DNA from: Acididesulfobacillus acetoxydans
GTDB taxonomy: Bacteria > Bacillota > Desulfitobacteriia > Desulfitobacteriales > Desulfitobacteriaceae
Assembly: GCF_902729405.1 (NCBI RefSeq)
Contig: NZ_LR746496.1
Coordinates: 1,178,001 to 1,242,000 of the forward strand
Length of the DNA stretch: 64,000 bases
Reading direction: 5' to 3'
The position numbers were made by a program, and so were the translations under genes. Under the pieces are notes generated by a model. That model was not told the origin of the DNA and made no database searches. It saw nothing but the letters and a program-made list of their open reading frames with translations. Within the stretch, counting starts at the first letter, position 1. Each line of letters begins with the position of its first letter. Shown here piece by piece: positions 1 to 8,557 of the stretch.

Positions 1-1
1 A

Positions 2-553
2 GCGGGATTGGGGCATTACCACAAAATCGTGAATCAGTTTCGCTTTAAAGACAACACGATTATGAAATATATGCTTACAGGGATTTCCGTGGGTTTGGTG
101 GGGCTTTATCTCCTTAAGGATCTGGGCGCTCTCAAACTGGATGCCGTAAGCTCAACCTATATCCTGGGTAATCTGGTCGGAGGTTTGATCTTCGGAGTCG
201 GCATGGCCATGGCCGGCACCTGACCGGGCACATTGATCACAGGTTGTGGTCAAGGAAATCTCGATTATCTCATCCCCGGCCTTTTGGGATTTCTCACGGG
301 GGGCGTCCTCTTCGGTGAGACCTATCAATCGTTTTTCCTGAAGATCTCGACCTATGCGTCTTACGGACAGAAGACGCTCGGCGAGTTGCTTGGAGTAAAC
401 CATTGGCTTCTCATTTTCATTGTCGTGGGAGGTACGCTCATTTTCTACCTGGCGAGCAAAATCAGCGAGAGCAAGCAGAGGCGGACGGTTACGGTGAAAG
501 AACAACAGGCGGCCGGGAGCGGACAGGTCCGGGAGAGCGGAACTTCTGCCTGA
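2..553 (+). CDS. YeeE/YedE-family sulfur-compound transporter, probable selenoprotein (5' partial)
   Basis: The frame is open from the left edge and is interrupted only by TGA at 221-223, then continues to the stop at 551-553. The protein is hydrophobic with about four membrane helices and reads like a DUF6691/YeeE domain. The TGA falls exactly where the family has the Cys of its G-x-C-P-G-T signature (here AGT-UGA-PGTLITGCGQG). Conservation is equally good on both sides, and a SECIS-like hairpin follows, so I read TGA as selenocysteine rather than a stop. YeeE of Spirochaeta thermophila is known to carry thiosulfate by way of conserved cysteines. It lies 16 bases upstream of the phsA-like gene, so it probably feeds the reductase with substrate. 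The true start is outside the window. Alternative: a nonsense mutation or sequencing error. No sel genes are in view. Confidence 0.82.
221..253 (+). promoter_or_regulatory. UGA codon with bacterial SECIS-like hairpin
   Basis: After TGA (221-223), bases 233-241 (TTGATCACA) pair with 245-253 (TGTGGTCAA) in nine consecutive pairs including one T-G wobble, leaving the three-base apical loop GGT at 242-244. Bacterial SelB-recognised SECIS elements lie inside the reading frame just after UGA and carry a GGU-type apical loop. The 18 bases between UGA and GGU equal the spacing I recall for E. coli fdhF. The hairpin is seen directly; its recoding role is inferred. Confidence 0.75.
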
Positions 554-569
554 AAGGGGGACAGCGAAG

Positions 570-2777
570 GTGCCAAAAATCTACACGTGGGATCAACTCT
601 TTAGCAGAAGACAATTTATCAAGGGCGGACTGGCGGCGGCCGCGTTTGGCGCAGCGGCGGGTTCCGGGCTGCTTCAGCCGAAGCCGGGTTTGGGAGATGC
701 CCAGAGTACGGTGACATCCACGTTGAGCGGGACTAAATACGTCTACACCATCTGTGAACAGTGTGTCTGGCGCTGCGGTGTCATTGCCCGGGTAGAGAAC
801 GGGGTGGTGCGCAAACTGGAAGGAAACCCGGATCACCCGAACAATGCCGGTAAACTCTGCCCGCGCGGCAACGCCGGAATCGAGACTTTATACAGTCCGA
901 GCCGGGTGAAGTTTCCCTTAATCCGCGCCGGTGCCAGGGGAAGCGGCCTGTGGCGCAGAGCCTCCTGGGATGAGGCTTTAACTTATACGGCCGGGCAGAT
1001 GAAGAAAATCAAGGACAAATACGGTGCCAAGGCTATGATCTTCAACTCTACGGATAACTTGTCCCAACCGTTCTTTGAGACGTTGCTAAAAGCTTACGGA
1101 ACCCCCAATTACGGAACCCAACGCAGTCTCTGCTTCAATTCCATGACCACAGGCTTTCTCTACACCTATGGAGTTGCTCAGCCGGGGACAGATTATGCCA
1201 ATTGCAACTATATGATTTTCTCGGGCCGTAATTTGGCGGAAGGAATCTCCAACATTGAAACTCAGGAAATGATTGACATGGTGGCCCGCGGGGCCAAAGT
1301 GGTGGTGCTTGATCCGCGCTTCACGAAGACGGCGGCCAAAGCGGAGTGGCTGCCGATCCGGCCGGGAACCGATTTGGCTTTTTTCCTCGCCTTAATCAAC
1401 GTCTTGGTCAACGAAAAGCTCTATGACGTCAAGTTTGTCTCCCAGTACACTCAGGGATTTGATGAATTGACCAAGGAAGTGGCCACCTATACCCCCCAAT
1501 GGGCTGAGGTTCAAACGGAGATTCCGGCGGGAACGATTCGCCGGATTGCCCGGGAATTCGCGGCCAGTGCTCCGGCGGCCATTGCCCATCCCAATTGGCG
1601 CACCTCGAACTTCCTGAATTCTTTCCAGGCGGAACGGGCTATTGCCGTGCTCAATGCCCTGGTGGGGAACTGGGCCAAGCCGGGAGGACTTATTCCGGAC
1701 CAGTCTATCAATACGGCCAAGCTGGGGACCCTGTCTCATCCCTCTTATCCGGCGGCGGTAGGCATGCGTTTGGACGGAGTGCCCTGGCAATTTCCGATGG
1801 TGCCGCTGGCTTACGGTGTCCTGCAAGTAATGAGGGACAATATTCTCACGGGCAAGCCTTATCAGGCTAAGGGCTGGCTTATCTCCCGGCAGAACCCGGT
1901 ATTGTCGATTCCGGAACGGCAGAAGACGATCAATGCCATAATGAAATTGGATTTCATAGGGGTCATCGACATTATGGCGAATGACACCGCCTATTATGCC
2001 GATGTCATTTTGCCTGAATCCAGTTATTTAGAGCGCTACGACGGACTTGTGCCGATCGGTGATGAGATCTTTATCAGGCAGCCGGTGATCAAGCCGCTTT
2101 ATGATACGAAGAGCAGCTTGATGATTTACAAAGAACTGGCGGTCAAATTGGGATTAGGGGATTTTCTGCCTTACCAGGATGAAAAGGACCTTTTGGTACA
2201 GCAGCTGAAACCTTACACGGTGAGCCTGGAGGAATTGGAACGGAAAGGGCACTACCGGGTGCCTAACTTTAAAGAAGATCACTCCAAAGACTTTGCTTTT
2301 CAAACCTCCAGCGGCAAGATCGAGATCGCCTCAGGCATCATGGCGCAGATGGGTAAAAAGGCGGTTCCGACTTGGGAGGCTCCGCCGAAACCCGGGCCGG
2401 ATCAATTCTATCTTTTGACAGGCAAGACGGCGCAGCACTCTCAGATGTTTACGCAAGACAACCGTTGGCTCTTGGAGATTTTTCCGGAAAACAAGGCTTG
2501 GCTGCACACAACGGTGGCAAGAAAGTTAGGGGTCAAGACTGACGATGAGGTCATCATTGAGAGTGAAGTGGGAAAAATTCGGATTAAGGCTTATGTGACG
2601 GAGGGCATCCGGCCGGACAGTGTTTTCATGGTCGGGGGCTTCGGGCACGTCAGTAAAGGGCTGCACTTTGCTTACGGGCGGGGTGCCAGCGATTCGGCGC
2701 TGCACAAATCCTTGGCCGATCCGATTTCCGGTTCGTCGGCTTTGAGCCAGACCTTTGTCAGAGTAAGCAAGGCCTAG
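570..2777 (+). CDS. phsA: Thiosulfate/polysulfide reductase molybdopterin subunit (PhsA/PsrA-like)
   Basis: The 735-residue protein is a typical size for the DMSO-reductase family. A twin-arginine signal (SRRQFIKGG, residues 12-20) precedes a hydrophobic Ala/Gly stretch, so the folded enzyme is exported by TAT. A [4Fe-4S] motif Cys62-x2-Cys65-x3-Cys69-x27-Cys97 is followed by Cys188 in SLCFNSM, the expected molybdenum ligand; Cys (not Ser or Sec) fits the Phs/Psr/nitrate-type group. Start is GTG behind AAAGGGGG. It is followed by an electron-transfer ferredoxin subunit and an NrfD-type quinol anchor, giving the complete Phs/Psr trio outside the membrane. Thiosulfate, polysulfide and tetrathionate cannot be told apart by sequence. 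The upstream sulfur transporter supports thiosulfate or a related sulfur compound. Confidence 0.9.
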   Translation: MPKIYTWDQLFSRRQFIKGGLAAAAFGAAAGSGLLQPKPGLGDAQSTVTSTLSGTKYVYTICEQCVWRCGVIARVENGVVRKLEGNPDHPNNAGKLCPRGNAGIETLYSPSRVKFPLIRAGARGSGLWRRASWDEALTYTAGQMKKIKDKYGAKAMIFNSTDNLSQPFFETLLKAYGTPNYGTQRSLCFNSMTTGFLYTYGVAQPGTDYANCNYMIFSGRNLAEGISNIETQEMIDMVARGAKVVVLDPRFTKTAAKAEWLPIRPGTDLAFFLALINVLVNEKLYDVKFVSQYTQGFDELTKEVATYTPQWAEVQTEIPAGTIRRIAREFAASAPAAIAHPNWRTSNFLNSFQAERAIAVLNALVGNWAKPGGLIPDQSINTAKLGTLSHPSYPAAVGMRLDGVPWQFPMVPLAYGVLQVMRDNILTGKPYQAKGWLISRQNPVLSIPERQKTINAIMKLDFIGVIDIMANDTAYYADVILPESSYLERYDGLVPIGDEIFIRQPVIKPLYDTKSSLMIYKELAVKLGLGDFLPYQDEKDLLVQQLKPYTVSLEELERKGHYRVPNFKEDHSKDFAFQTSSGKIEIASGIMAQMGKKAVPTWEAPPKPGPDQFYLLTGKTAQHSQMFTQDNRWLLEIFPENKAWLHTTVARKLGVKTDDEVIIESEVGKIRIKAYVTEGIRPDSVFMVGGFGHVSKGLHFAYGRGASDSALHKSLADPISGSSALSQTFVRVSKA

Positions 2778-2846
2778 CCGGGAGCGGAAAGTCTTCAAAC
2801 CATGCCGTTTTGTGCCTCGAGCGAAGCGAAAGGAATGTTTATAAAA

Positions 2847-3422
2847 ATGACAGTTCGCATGGGTTTTGTAATCATCACCTCGCGCTGTATCGATTGCGAT
2901 GCCTGTATGGTGGCTTGCCGGGCGGAAAATGAGGTGCCGATCGGTTTCACGCGCAACTGGGTGAGAGACAGCGGCGCCGTAGGCAAGTTTCCCATCGTCA
3001 AGCAAATGTTTGAGCCAGGTAATTGCATGCATTGTGAAAAGCCCAGCTGCCTCTCGGTCTGCCCGACCGGGGCCACTTATAAGCGCGCGGACGGGATCGT
3101 GCTTGTTGATGATACCAAATGTATCGGCTGTAAATACTGTATTGAGGCCTGTCCCTACGATGCCCGTTTTCTTAACCCGGTGACGGGTAAGGCCGACAAA
3201 TGCACCTTCTGCTTGCAACGTTTGGAGCAAGGGCTGAAACCGGCTTGCGTGCAAACCTGTTTGGGCAAGGCTCGCCATTCGGGCGACTTAAATGATCCGG
3301 AAAGCGTGGTCTCCAAGCTTTTGAACCGCTATCCGGCTCGTCAGCTGAGCCCGGACGCGGGCACAAGACCGAATATCTACTATATTGACGTACCGGTGGC
3401 AGAAATTCCATCGGGAACGTGA
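2847..3422 (+). CDS. phsB: Iron-sulfur subunit of sulfur-compound reductase (PhsB/PsrB-like)
   Basis: A small four-cluster ferredoxin of the DMSO-reductase B-subunit family. Cysteine sets are visible as CIDCDACMVAC, CMHCEKPSCLSVC (with the usual enlarged spacing), CIGCKYCIEAC and CTFC...CVQTC. It would pass electrons from the membrane quinol site to the molybdenum subunit. I prefer ATG 2847 (MTVRMGFVI) because PsrB-type proteins begin shortly before the first cluster and AAAGGA lies upstream; an in-frame ATG at 2802 would add 15 residues. It lacks its own signal and is expected to be co-exported with the TAT-signal subunit. It follows phsA by a short gap and precedes the NrfD subunit. Confidence 0.9.
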   Translation: MTVRMGFVIITSRCIDCDACMVACRAENEVPIGFTRNWVRDSGAVGKFPIVKQMFEPGNCMHCEKPSCLSVCPTGATYKRADGIVLVDDTKCIGCKYCIEACPYDARFLNPVTGKADKCTFCLQRLEQGLKPACVQTCLGKARHSGDLNDPESVVSKLLNRYPARQLSPDAGTRPNIYYIDVPVAEIPSGT

Positions 3423-3440
3423 GGCCGGGAGGAGAATGTT

Positions 3441-4346
3441 ATGCACACCGAAGTGACCTGGGGGCTGCTTATTGTCGTCTATCTCTTTACCGCCGGGGTC
3501 AGTGCCGGGGCCATGGTGGCTTCGAATGCCGCTTTTTTGCTGGGGGGAGACCGCTACGAAAGGGTGGCCCGCTGGGGAGCGTATCTGGCGCCTTTCCCGA
3601 TTGCTTTCGGGACGGGTGTCCTCTTATTGGATCTCGGCAGTCCCCTCAATTTTTTCCGCCTGTTTATGACCTTGCAGTATAAATCGCCCATGTCCTGGGG
3701 CAGTTGGGCGATCCTGCTCTTTACGCTTCTGTCTTTAGTCTATCTCTATCTCTGGCTTCCGCCGCGCTACCAAATCGGACACGTCATAAAAAGGGTACGG
3801 GTCTGGCAAGGAGGCTTGGCGAAAGGGATGCCGATTTTGGCGGTGAGTGTGGCATCTTACACAGGGGTCTTGCTCAACGCCGCCGACAGGCCTTTGTGGC
3901 AAATCGCCTTGCTGCCGGAACTGTTTTTGGTGTCTGCCATGTCCACAGGGGTAGCTGCGGTTGGCGTCGCGGTGGCCTTGAGTCGACGCTGGCGGGCGAA
4001 CCACGAGGAGAAGCGTTCCTTGGCCCTGGTCGATATTGTTTTGGTGGGGATCGAGTTGCTTATATTTGGAGCGATGATGATCGACTCGCAAATCGGAACT
4101 TTAAACCAGCAGTTGGCTTACGCCGTCTTGTGGACGGGGAGCTATGCGGCGACCTTCTGGATCATGATTATGCTTTTGGGTCTGGTCGTTCCCTTGATCC
4201 TGAAAATCGTGGAAGTCAGGGGCAGGTTGTCTTGGAAATGGACTGAACGGGTGGGCTTAGGCAGCAGTCTCTTAGTGCTGGTGGGCGGTTTTTTCGTGCG
4301 CTATGTGATTACCTATGCCGGACAGATGACCGGTTGGCTGCGTTAG
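3441..4346 (+). CDS. phsC: NrfD/PsrC-type quinol-oxidising membrane subunit
   Basis: This 301-residue protein has eight to nine hydrophobic helices and begins with the NrfD-like stretch WGLLIVVYLFTAGVSAGAM. Family members anchor Phs/Psr/Nrf reductases in the membrane and exchange electrons with menaquinol. Start ATG 3441 has GGGAGGAG nine bases upstream. It completes a PhsABC-like operon with the two preceding genes. A 229-base spacer with direct repeats separates it from the Rieske gene. Confidence 0.9.
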   Translation: MHTEVTWGLLIVVYLFTAGVSAGAMVASNAAFLLGGDRYERVARWGAYLAPFPIAFGTGVLLLDLGSPLNFFRLFMTLQYKSPMSWGSWAILLFTLLSLVYLYLWLPPRYQIGHVIKRVRVWQGGLAKGMPILAVSVASYTGVLLNAADRPLWQIALLPELFLVSAMSTGVAAVGVAVALSRRWRANHEEKRSLALVDIVLVGIELLIFGAMMIDSQIGTLNQQLAYAVLWTGSYAATFWIMIMLLGLVVPLILKIVEVRGRLSWKWTERVGLGSSLLVLVGGFFVRYVITYAGQMTGWLR

Positions 4347-4366
4347 AATTTCGGGTGGAAGGCGCC

Positions 4367-4408
4367 GGAGGTTCGGATCCAAGGTCGCTGGAGGTTCGGG
4401 TCCAAGGT
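4367..4408 (+). repeat. Short direct repeat, period 23
   Basis: GGAGGTTCGG[A/G]TCCAAGGT occurs at 4367-4385 and 4390-4408. A second degenerate pair (GGACCTCG-x-GCGAGA) follows between about 4467 and 4505. They fill the spacer between the NrfD-like and Rieske genes. No coding sense is apparent. Confidence 0.75.
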
Positions 4409-4575
4409 TAGGTTTAGACCACAGGTGTCGGGTCACGACGGAGTGTGGCTGCCGGGCAGCGCCGGACCTCGCGCGAGAAAGGGCTTTGGACCTCGGGCGA
4501 GAGGTACCGAGCACGTGAGGTTGCCTCGGACTGCCCGGGCGCAAGCGTGAAAGGACGGGGGAAGGAGGGAACAGC

Positions 4576-5007
4576 ATGGCACGGGACTGGACCCGAAGAG
4601 ATGTCTTGAAAATGGGTAAAGGGGCCCTTGTGGCAGCCGGGCTTCTCTCCTTGTATCCGGTCACGCGTTACCTCGGCAGCCGTGAGGATGCGGTTGCCTC
4701 TCCCCTCATTTCTTTCAAGGGCGAATTGAAAAAGGGTGCTCCGTGGCAGAATATACCCCAGACGAGGGTTTGGCTGCGCCTGGTGAGCGGGGGCTATCAA
4801 GCCATTCTGGCTACCTGTACCCATTTGGGCTGTGAGGTCCGGTATTATCCCGAGCGGCGGGAGTGGCGCTGTCCTTGCCACGGCAGTGTCTATGACGAAG
4901 ACGGCCGGCCGATCCGCGGCCCGGCTCCCCTGCCCTTGCCCCGGGTGGCGGTTCAGCCGGCAGGGAATGGATCGTTAGAGATCGATACCTCGCGGAAACT
5001 GAACTGA
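4576..5007 (+). CDS. petC: Rieske [2Fe-2S] protein of a b6-type cytochrome complex
   Basis: The 143-residue protein has a twin-arginine signal (TRRDVLKMG) followed by one hydrophobic segment acting as membrane anchor. Rieske box I is Cys81-T-His83-LG-Cys86 and box II is Cys99-P-Cys101-His102-GS, so all four cluster ligands and both disulfide cysteines are present. It would take an electron from quinol at the outer membrane face and pass it to a c-type cytochrome. The cytochrome b6, subunit IV-like and multiheme cytochrome genes follow in the same direction. Start ATG has GGAAGGAGG upstream. Confidence 0.93.
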   Translation: MARDWTRRDVLKMGKGALVAAGLLSLYPVTRYLGSREDAVASPLISFKGELKKGAPWQNIPQTRVWLRLVSGGYQAILATCTHLGCEVRYYPERREWRCPCHGSVYDEDGRPIRGPAPLPLPRVAVQPAGNGSLEIDTSRKLN

Positions 5008-5099
5008 AGCCTGAAGTGCCGGGATGGAGGTGCGAGGCGGCCAAGCGCGAGGGGTATTGTGCCAGGAGTAATCCACAAGGTGAGAGGGACGCGAGGTAC

Positions 5100-5184
5100 A
5101 CGGTGCAAGGAGCAAGGCGCTAAGTGACTGAGGCGTGAGACGCACGGTGCAAGGAGCAAGGCGCAAAGTGACAGGGGCGTGAGA
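5100..5184 (+). repeat. Two 41-base tandem repeats, period 44
   Basis: Near-identical copies at 5100-5140 and 5144-5184 both begin ACGGTGCAAGGAGCAAGGCG and end GGCGTGAGA. A partial copy continues after 5184 and a degenerate one precedes 5100. They lie in the Rieske-cytochrome b6 spacer, which holds no gene. Confidence 0.85.
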
Positions 5185-5250
5185 TACATGGTGCAAAACG
5201 CGAAAACCCGGTGGATAAGGGTCTGAGCGCCGGCGATATGATAGGACCGG

Positions 5251-5298
5251 GAGCGGGTAAGGTCAAGAGCGGGTAAGGTCAAGAGCCGGTAAGGTAAG
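5251..5298 (+). repeat. Three 16-base tandem repeats
   Basis: GAGCGGGTAAGGTCAA occurs at 5251-5266 and 5267-5282, with a third variant copy at 5283-5298. The last copy supplies the AAGGTAAGGAG that probably acts as ribosome site for the cytochrome b6 gene, so repeat expansion reaches into the translation signal. Confidence 0.85.
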
Positions 5299-5313
5299 GA
5301 GTCGGCACAGCAG

Positions 5314-5940
5314 ATGGCACAGAAACGCGGCTTTCTCAATCATATTCGACCTCGTGGGGTTTCGGAAAAGGCTATGTCTTTCGGCTATACATTTTGCTTG
5401 GGAGGGGTATCGTTCCTCGCCTTTGTCGTGCTCGGTTTCACCGGGATCTTGCTTATGTTCCATTATCTTCCTGGTGAAAAGAGCGGATATGCCAGTGTTA
5501 CCACCTTGGCTTCCGTGATCCCTTTCGGCGGCTTGATCCGCGACTTGCATTTCTGGGCCGGGCAGGTCATGGTCATCAGCGTCAGTTTGCATATGGTGCG
5601 CGTCGTGAAGACCAAATCTTACCGCCCCCCTAAAGAGTGGAATTGGCTGGTCGGAATGAGTTTATTGGTCCTGACTCTGGTGTTGGATTTTACCGGTTAC
5701 TTGTTGCGTGGTTCTCAGGAAAGCGGAGCGGCGGCGGCTGTGGCCGTCCATATCCTCACGTTGCTGCCGGGTATCGGCCGGCCGCTTGCCCAAATGTTTC
5801 TGGGAGGGGCGTCCGCAGCCAACAGCAGCACGCTGATGGTCTATGTTTGGCATTGTGTGGCCTTGCCTTTTCTGGCTCTGTGGTTACAGATGTTTCACTT
5901 CTGGAAAATCAGGAAAGACGGGGGAGTTCGGCCGCTGTGA
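5314..5940 (+). CDS. petB: Cytochrome b6 (four-helix N-terminal cytochrome b)
   Basis: The 208-residue, four-helix protein carries the bis-histidine pairs for two b hemes: His79/His93 on helix B (14 apart) and His180/His195 on helix D (15 apart). The 15-residue spacing on helix D is the b6f/Firmicute type, not the mitochondrial bc1 type. Cys28 sits in a CLGG motif matching the cysteine of plastid cytochrome b6 that covalently holds the extra heme ci, so a third heme is likely. It is the membrane core of the quinol-oxidising complex with the Rieske protein before it and the subunit IV-like protein after it. Confidence 0.93.
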   Translation: MAQKRGFLNHIRPRGVSEKAMSFGYTFCLGGVSFLAFVVLGFTGILLMFHYLPGEKSGYASVTTLASVIPFGGLIRDLHFWAGQVMVISVSLHMVRVVKTKSYRPPKEWNWLVGMSLLVLTLVLDFTGYLLRGSQESGAAAAVAVHILTLLPGIGRPLAQMFLGGASAANSSTLMVYVWHCVALPFLALWLQMFHFWKIRKDGGVRPL

Positions 5941-6177
5941 GGGAGGAGAAGGGCGTTTCCGTTCCCGGGCAGACAACATTATTCAGGAAAAGGCTCGGTA
6001 TATTCAGAGAAAATGTCAGGAATTTGGCTGTTATGTGATGAAGATGGCTGTTCTCGGCTGGAGGAAGACGGGTGTTCCTAAGGGGTGGGGAGTGTCGATG
6101 CAGGAGGAAGTGTCCGTGCAGGAGGGCGTCCGGCCAAAGGGAAGCGGGAGGACGTGTTCACGTGGGAGGGAGTGCCC

Positions 6178-6552
6178 ATGAAGACCGCTGATGGCGAGGG
6201 TGAACGACAAATTAATTTCAGTTGGCCTGAGCGGGAGATGCTGGCCGGTTTGGTATTTCTTGCAGCGCTGATTCTGGTGTCCGCCTTATTCCCGGCTGCG
6301 GTGGGGACGGGACCCCAAGCGCCGTTGCTCCGGCACGCGGCGGCACCTTGGATCTTCGGGCCGATCCAAGTGCTGCTGCTCTATGTTCCGCCTCTGGTAG
6401 GGGCTTGGCTCATTCCGGGTGTTTTTGCGGCTTTCTTGTTCCTCTTTCCTTGGTTGAGCAAGGGACGGGGGGCACGGCCCGCGCTTTACTTCTTTGCCTT
6501 CTTCGTCGGGGCGGTCCTGGTTCTTTTGGCAATGTACGTTTGGCTCGGGTAG
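6178..6552 (+). CDS. Subunit IV-like C-terminal cytochrome b fragment
   Basis: A 124-residue membrane protein with three predicted helices. The stretch with PIQVLLLYVPPLVGAWLIPG resembles the region of cytochrome b subunit IV after the quinol-site loop, and its position after cytochrome b6 fits a split b6-type complex. The classical PEWY motif is not present, so the quinol oxidation site is divergent. ATG 6178 is chosen over an upstream in-frame start at 6085 because GGGAGGGAG ends five bases before it. The 237-base spacer upstream holds degenerate purine-rich repeats. Confidence 0.7.
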   Translation: MKTADGEGERQINFSWPEREMLAGLVFLAALILVSALFPAAVGTGPQAPLLRHAAAPWIFGPIQVLLLYVPPLVGAWLIPGVFAAFLFLFPWLSKGRGARPALYFFAFFVGAVLVLLAMYVWLG

Positions 6553-6561
6553 GGGATAGCA

Positions 6562-8070
6562 ATGAAAAATCAAAGGTATTGGCTTCCGGTTGCCGGTTTG
6601 CTCCTGCTGGCTGTCATGCTGTTTGCTTTGGAAAAGAGCCGGACGCCGGTCTGGATGACTTATCAGAAGGAATATTTCGCCGAGCAGATCAGGCGAATCA
6701 AAAGTGAACTGCCGGCCGTCAAGGATGCGGTCAAGAGGCAGGCCTTGACCCATGAGTTATCGCAATGGGAAAAACGGAAGCCGGAGGTCGTCAATCTCGT
6801 CTTGCCCAACGGGAAGGTTGAACGCTGTCTTACCTGCCACCTGGGTATCGAGGAGATCTCGCCTTCACATCCGACGAATACCTTCGGCTGCACGGTCTGC
6901 CACGGCGGGAATGCCCTCTCTTTGGACGAACAGACGGCTCATGCCGACTGGTATGGACAAGGACATCCGGGCGCTTTGAGCAGCGCTTCGCTCAGCTGCG
7001 GCGGGACCGGGCCTAATGGAGTAAGGTGTCACAGCGGTAATCCGCAGGCCGCCAATAATGAGGTCGACCTGGTCAAGGGTTCTATTATGGCAACCAAAGC
7101 CGGAGAATTGAGTTCCGTGCGCAGGATGCTCGGGCTTGATCCGGGAAACACCGTACCGGGACTCAAACCGGGGCAAAGCGCACAGTATTTCCCCAATCCG
7201 CTGAACGGGCGGCCCCAGCAAGCGAAGTTCATGGCAGACTGCTTGACTCAATGCCACCTCAATAACGGGAACTTACCGATCTTTCGCTTTCCTCAGGGTG
7301 CCCGGGTGAAATCTACGGACGTTGCCGACGCTAACGGAGCGCTCACGGAGACGCCGGCCTACGGATGCGAAACCTGCCACGTCCTGACCAATGCGACTCA
7401 TACCTATGTGGGTGGGGATGTGACGATTCCCCGCAATCAAGTCGGTTTTGGCATGGTGCACCGTTTGACGACTCAGATTCCTTATACCCAGTGCAACCAG
7501 TGTCATAATCAAGGCCAGCATGACCCAATCCATGATATCTTCACACCGCGCAAAGATATGCAACAGGTGGTCAATGACTGGATGAAACCGACATTGAGCT
7601 TTAGCCGGCGGGTGAAGGATTATTACGTTCCGGGCGAGGTCTTCGCCCGCTGTGAGGTGAGCCTGGATTGCATCGATTGCCACACCCGCCAGGATGTCAT
7701 GGGCGACGGGCATGCTTATCAATCCGAATACAGTGCCGTTCACATTCAATGTATGGACTGCCACGGCACGAGCGCGCAACTGCCTAGAACGAAAGTGATA
7801 ACCAGTCTGAATGACCCGGCTTTTGAGGAGAAGATAACGAACCCGGTCTTTCCGCCGCTCAAACTCGGTGACCGGATTGTGGTAACGGCGAAAGGGGAGG
7901 AGATGCCTTTTGTCCGCCAGGAAGGGAAGCGTTGGCTAGTGTACAGCCGGATCAGCGGCAAGAGTTTTAACATACCCTTGGTGAAAGGGAGCGCCTGCCG
8001 GCAAAACCCTGCCCGGCAAGGAGCTGATTCCTGTCACAGATGCCACGCCGAATCGACGGCACACCCGTAA
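6562..8070 (+). CDS. Membrane-anchored multiheme c-type cytochrome
   Basis: An N-terminal hydrophobic segment (residues 8-23) acts as signal anchor. Seven canonical CxxCH heme sites are visible at about residues 89, 110, 269, 311, 370, 397 and 491. Two irregular cysteine sets also end in CH: Cys227-x3-Cys231-His232, and Cys146 with Cys156-His157. Up to nine hemes are possible, but only seven are standard. It starts nine bases after the subunit IV-like gene, so it belongs to the Rieske/b6 complex and is the likely electron acceptor from the Rieske centre, outside the cell membrane. I cannot place it in a named cytochrome family. Confidence 0.85.
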   Translation: MKNQRYWLPVAGLLLLAVMLFALEKSRTPVWMTYQKEYFAEQIRRIKSELPAVKDAVKRQALTHELSQWEKRKPEVVNLVLPNGKVERCLTCHLGIEEISPSHPTNTFGCTVCHGGNALSLDEQTAHADWYGQGHPGALSSASLSCGGTGPNGVRCHSGNPQAANNEVDLVKGSIMATKAGELSSVRRMLGLDPGNTVPGLKPGQSAQYFPNPLNGRPQQAKFMADCLTQCHLNNGNLPIFRFPQGARVKSTDVADANGALTETPAYGCETCHVLTNATHTYVGGDVTIPRNQVGFGMVHRLTTQIPYTQCNQCHNQGQHDPIHDIFTPRKDMQQVVNDWMKPTLSFSRRVKDYYVPGEVFARCEVSLDCIDCHTRQDVMGDGHAYQSEYSAVHIQCMDCHGTSAQLPRTKVITSLNDPAFEEKITNPVFPPLKLGDRIVVTAKGEEMPFVRQEGKRWLVYSRISGKSFNIPLVKGSACRQNPARQGADSCHRCHAESTAHP

Positions 8071-8185
8071 CCGTCCGTCTTCGGCATGCACCCCGCATCC
8101 ACAGGTCAGGGCCTCCGAGTTTATACTCCCCCCGGTCCGACCCCGTACTAAGCACAGCGGCTATATGTAAAGGACGGTGGATACT

Positions 8186-8557
8186 GTGTCTCTGATCGAT
8201 GATATCCGGTTTACCAGAGAGAAGCTCGACACGCTTCACCGGCTTGGGGTTACGTATACAAGATTTGGCCCCGGGGCCTGTTTCGTGGTGCGGGGGTTCT
8301 TCCGCGTCCTGCGTGCCACTTCACTCGGCCGAAGGTGGGACCAGTGGATAGCGGACGGGTCGCAGCGGTTTAAGCGGGAGTTTATCCGGTTGCAGCGTGT
8401 CTGCCCTGTTCCGCCGCGCTTCTGGGATGACTCCGTGCTGAGCCGATTTGAAAGTTATGCCCTGAGCGAACGGGCCGTCACGCTGGAAGATTGCATCCGC
8501 CTCTACAATTCCGAGGTGCTAAACGATAAGAATTGCGGCAATTCATTGAAAACGTGA
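8186..8557 (+). CDS. Hypothetical protein, 123 residues
   Basis: I do not recognise this protein. It is soluble and basic, with a mixed helical look and no signal peptide. GTG 8186 is preferred because AAAGGA (8169-8174) lies at normal distance; the in-frame GTG at 8177 is too close. It is about 115 bases after the multiheme cytochrome and might be the last gene of that unit. Codon use and GC content match the neighbours, which supports it being real. Confidence 0.55.
   Translation: MSLIDDIRFTREKLDTLHRLGVTYTRFGPGACFVVRGFFRVLRATSLGRRWDQWIADGSQRFKREFIRLQRVCPVPPRFWDDSVLSRFESYALSERAVTLEDCIRLYNSEVLNDKNCGNSLKT

Noticed and set aside
8-223. Two separate small genes (8-223 and 233-553) or a pseudogene broken by TGA
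   Set aside because: The halves are in the same frame, the family motif runs across the TGA, and a SECIS-like hairpin follows; a single selenoprotein explains this better.
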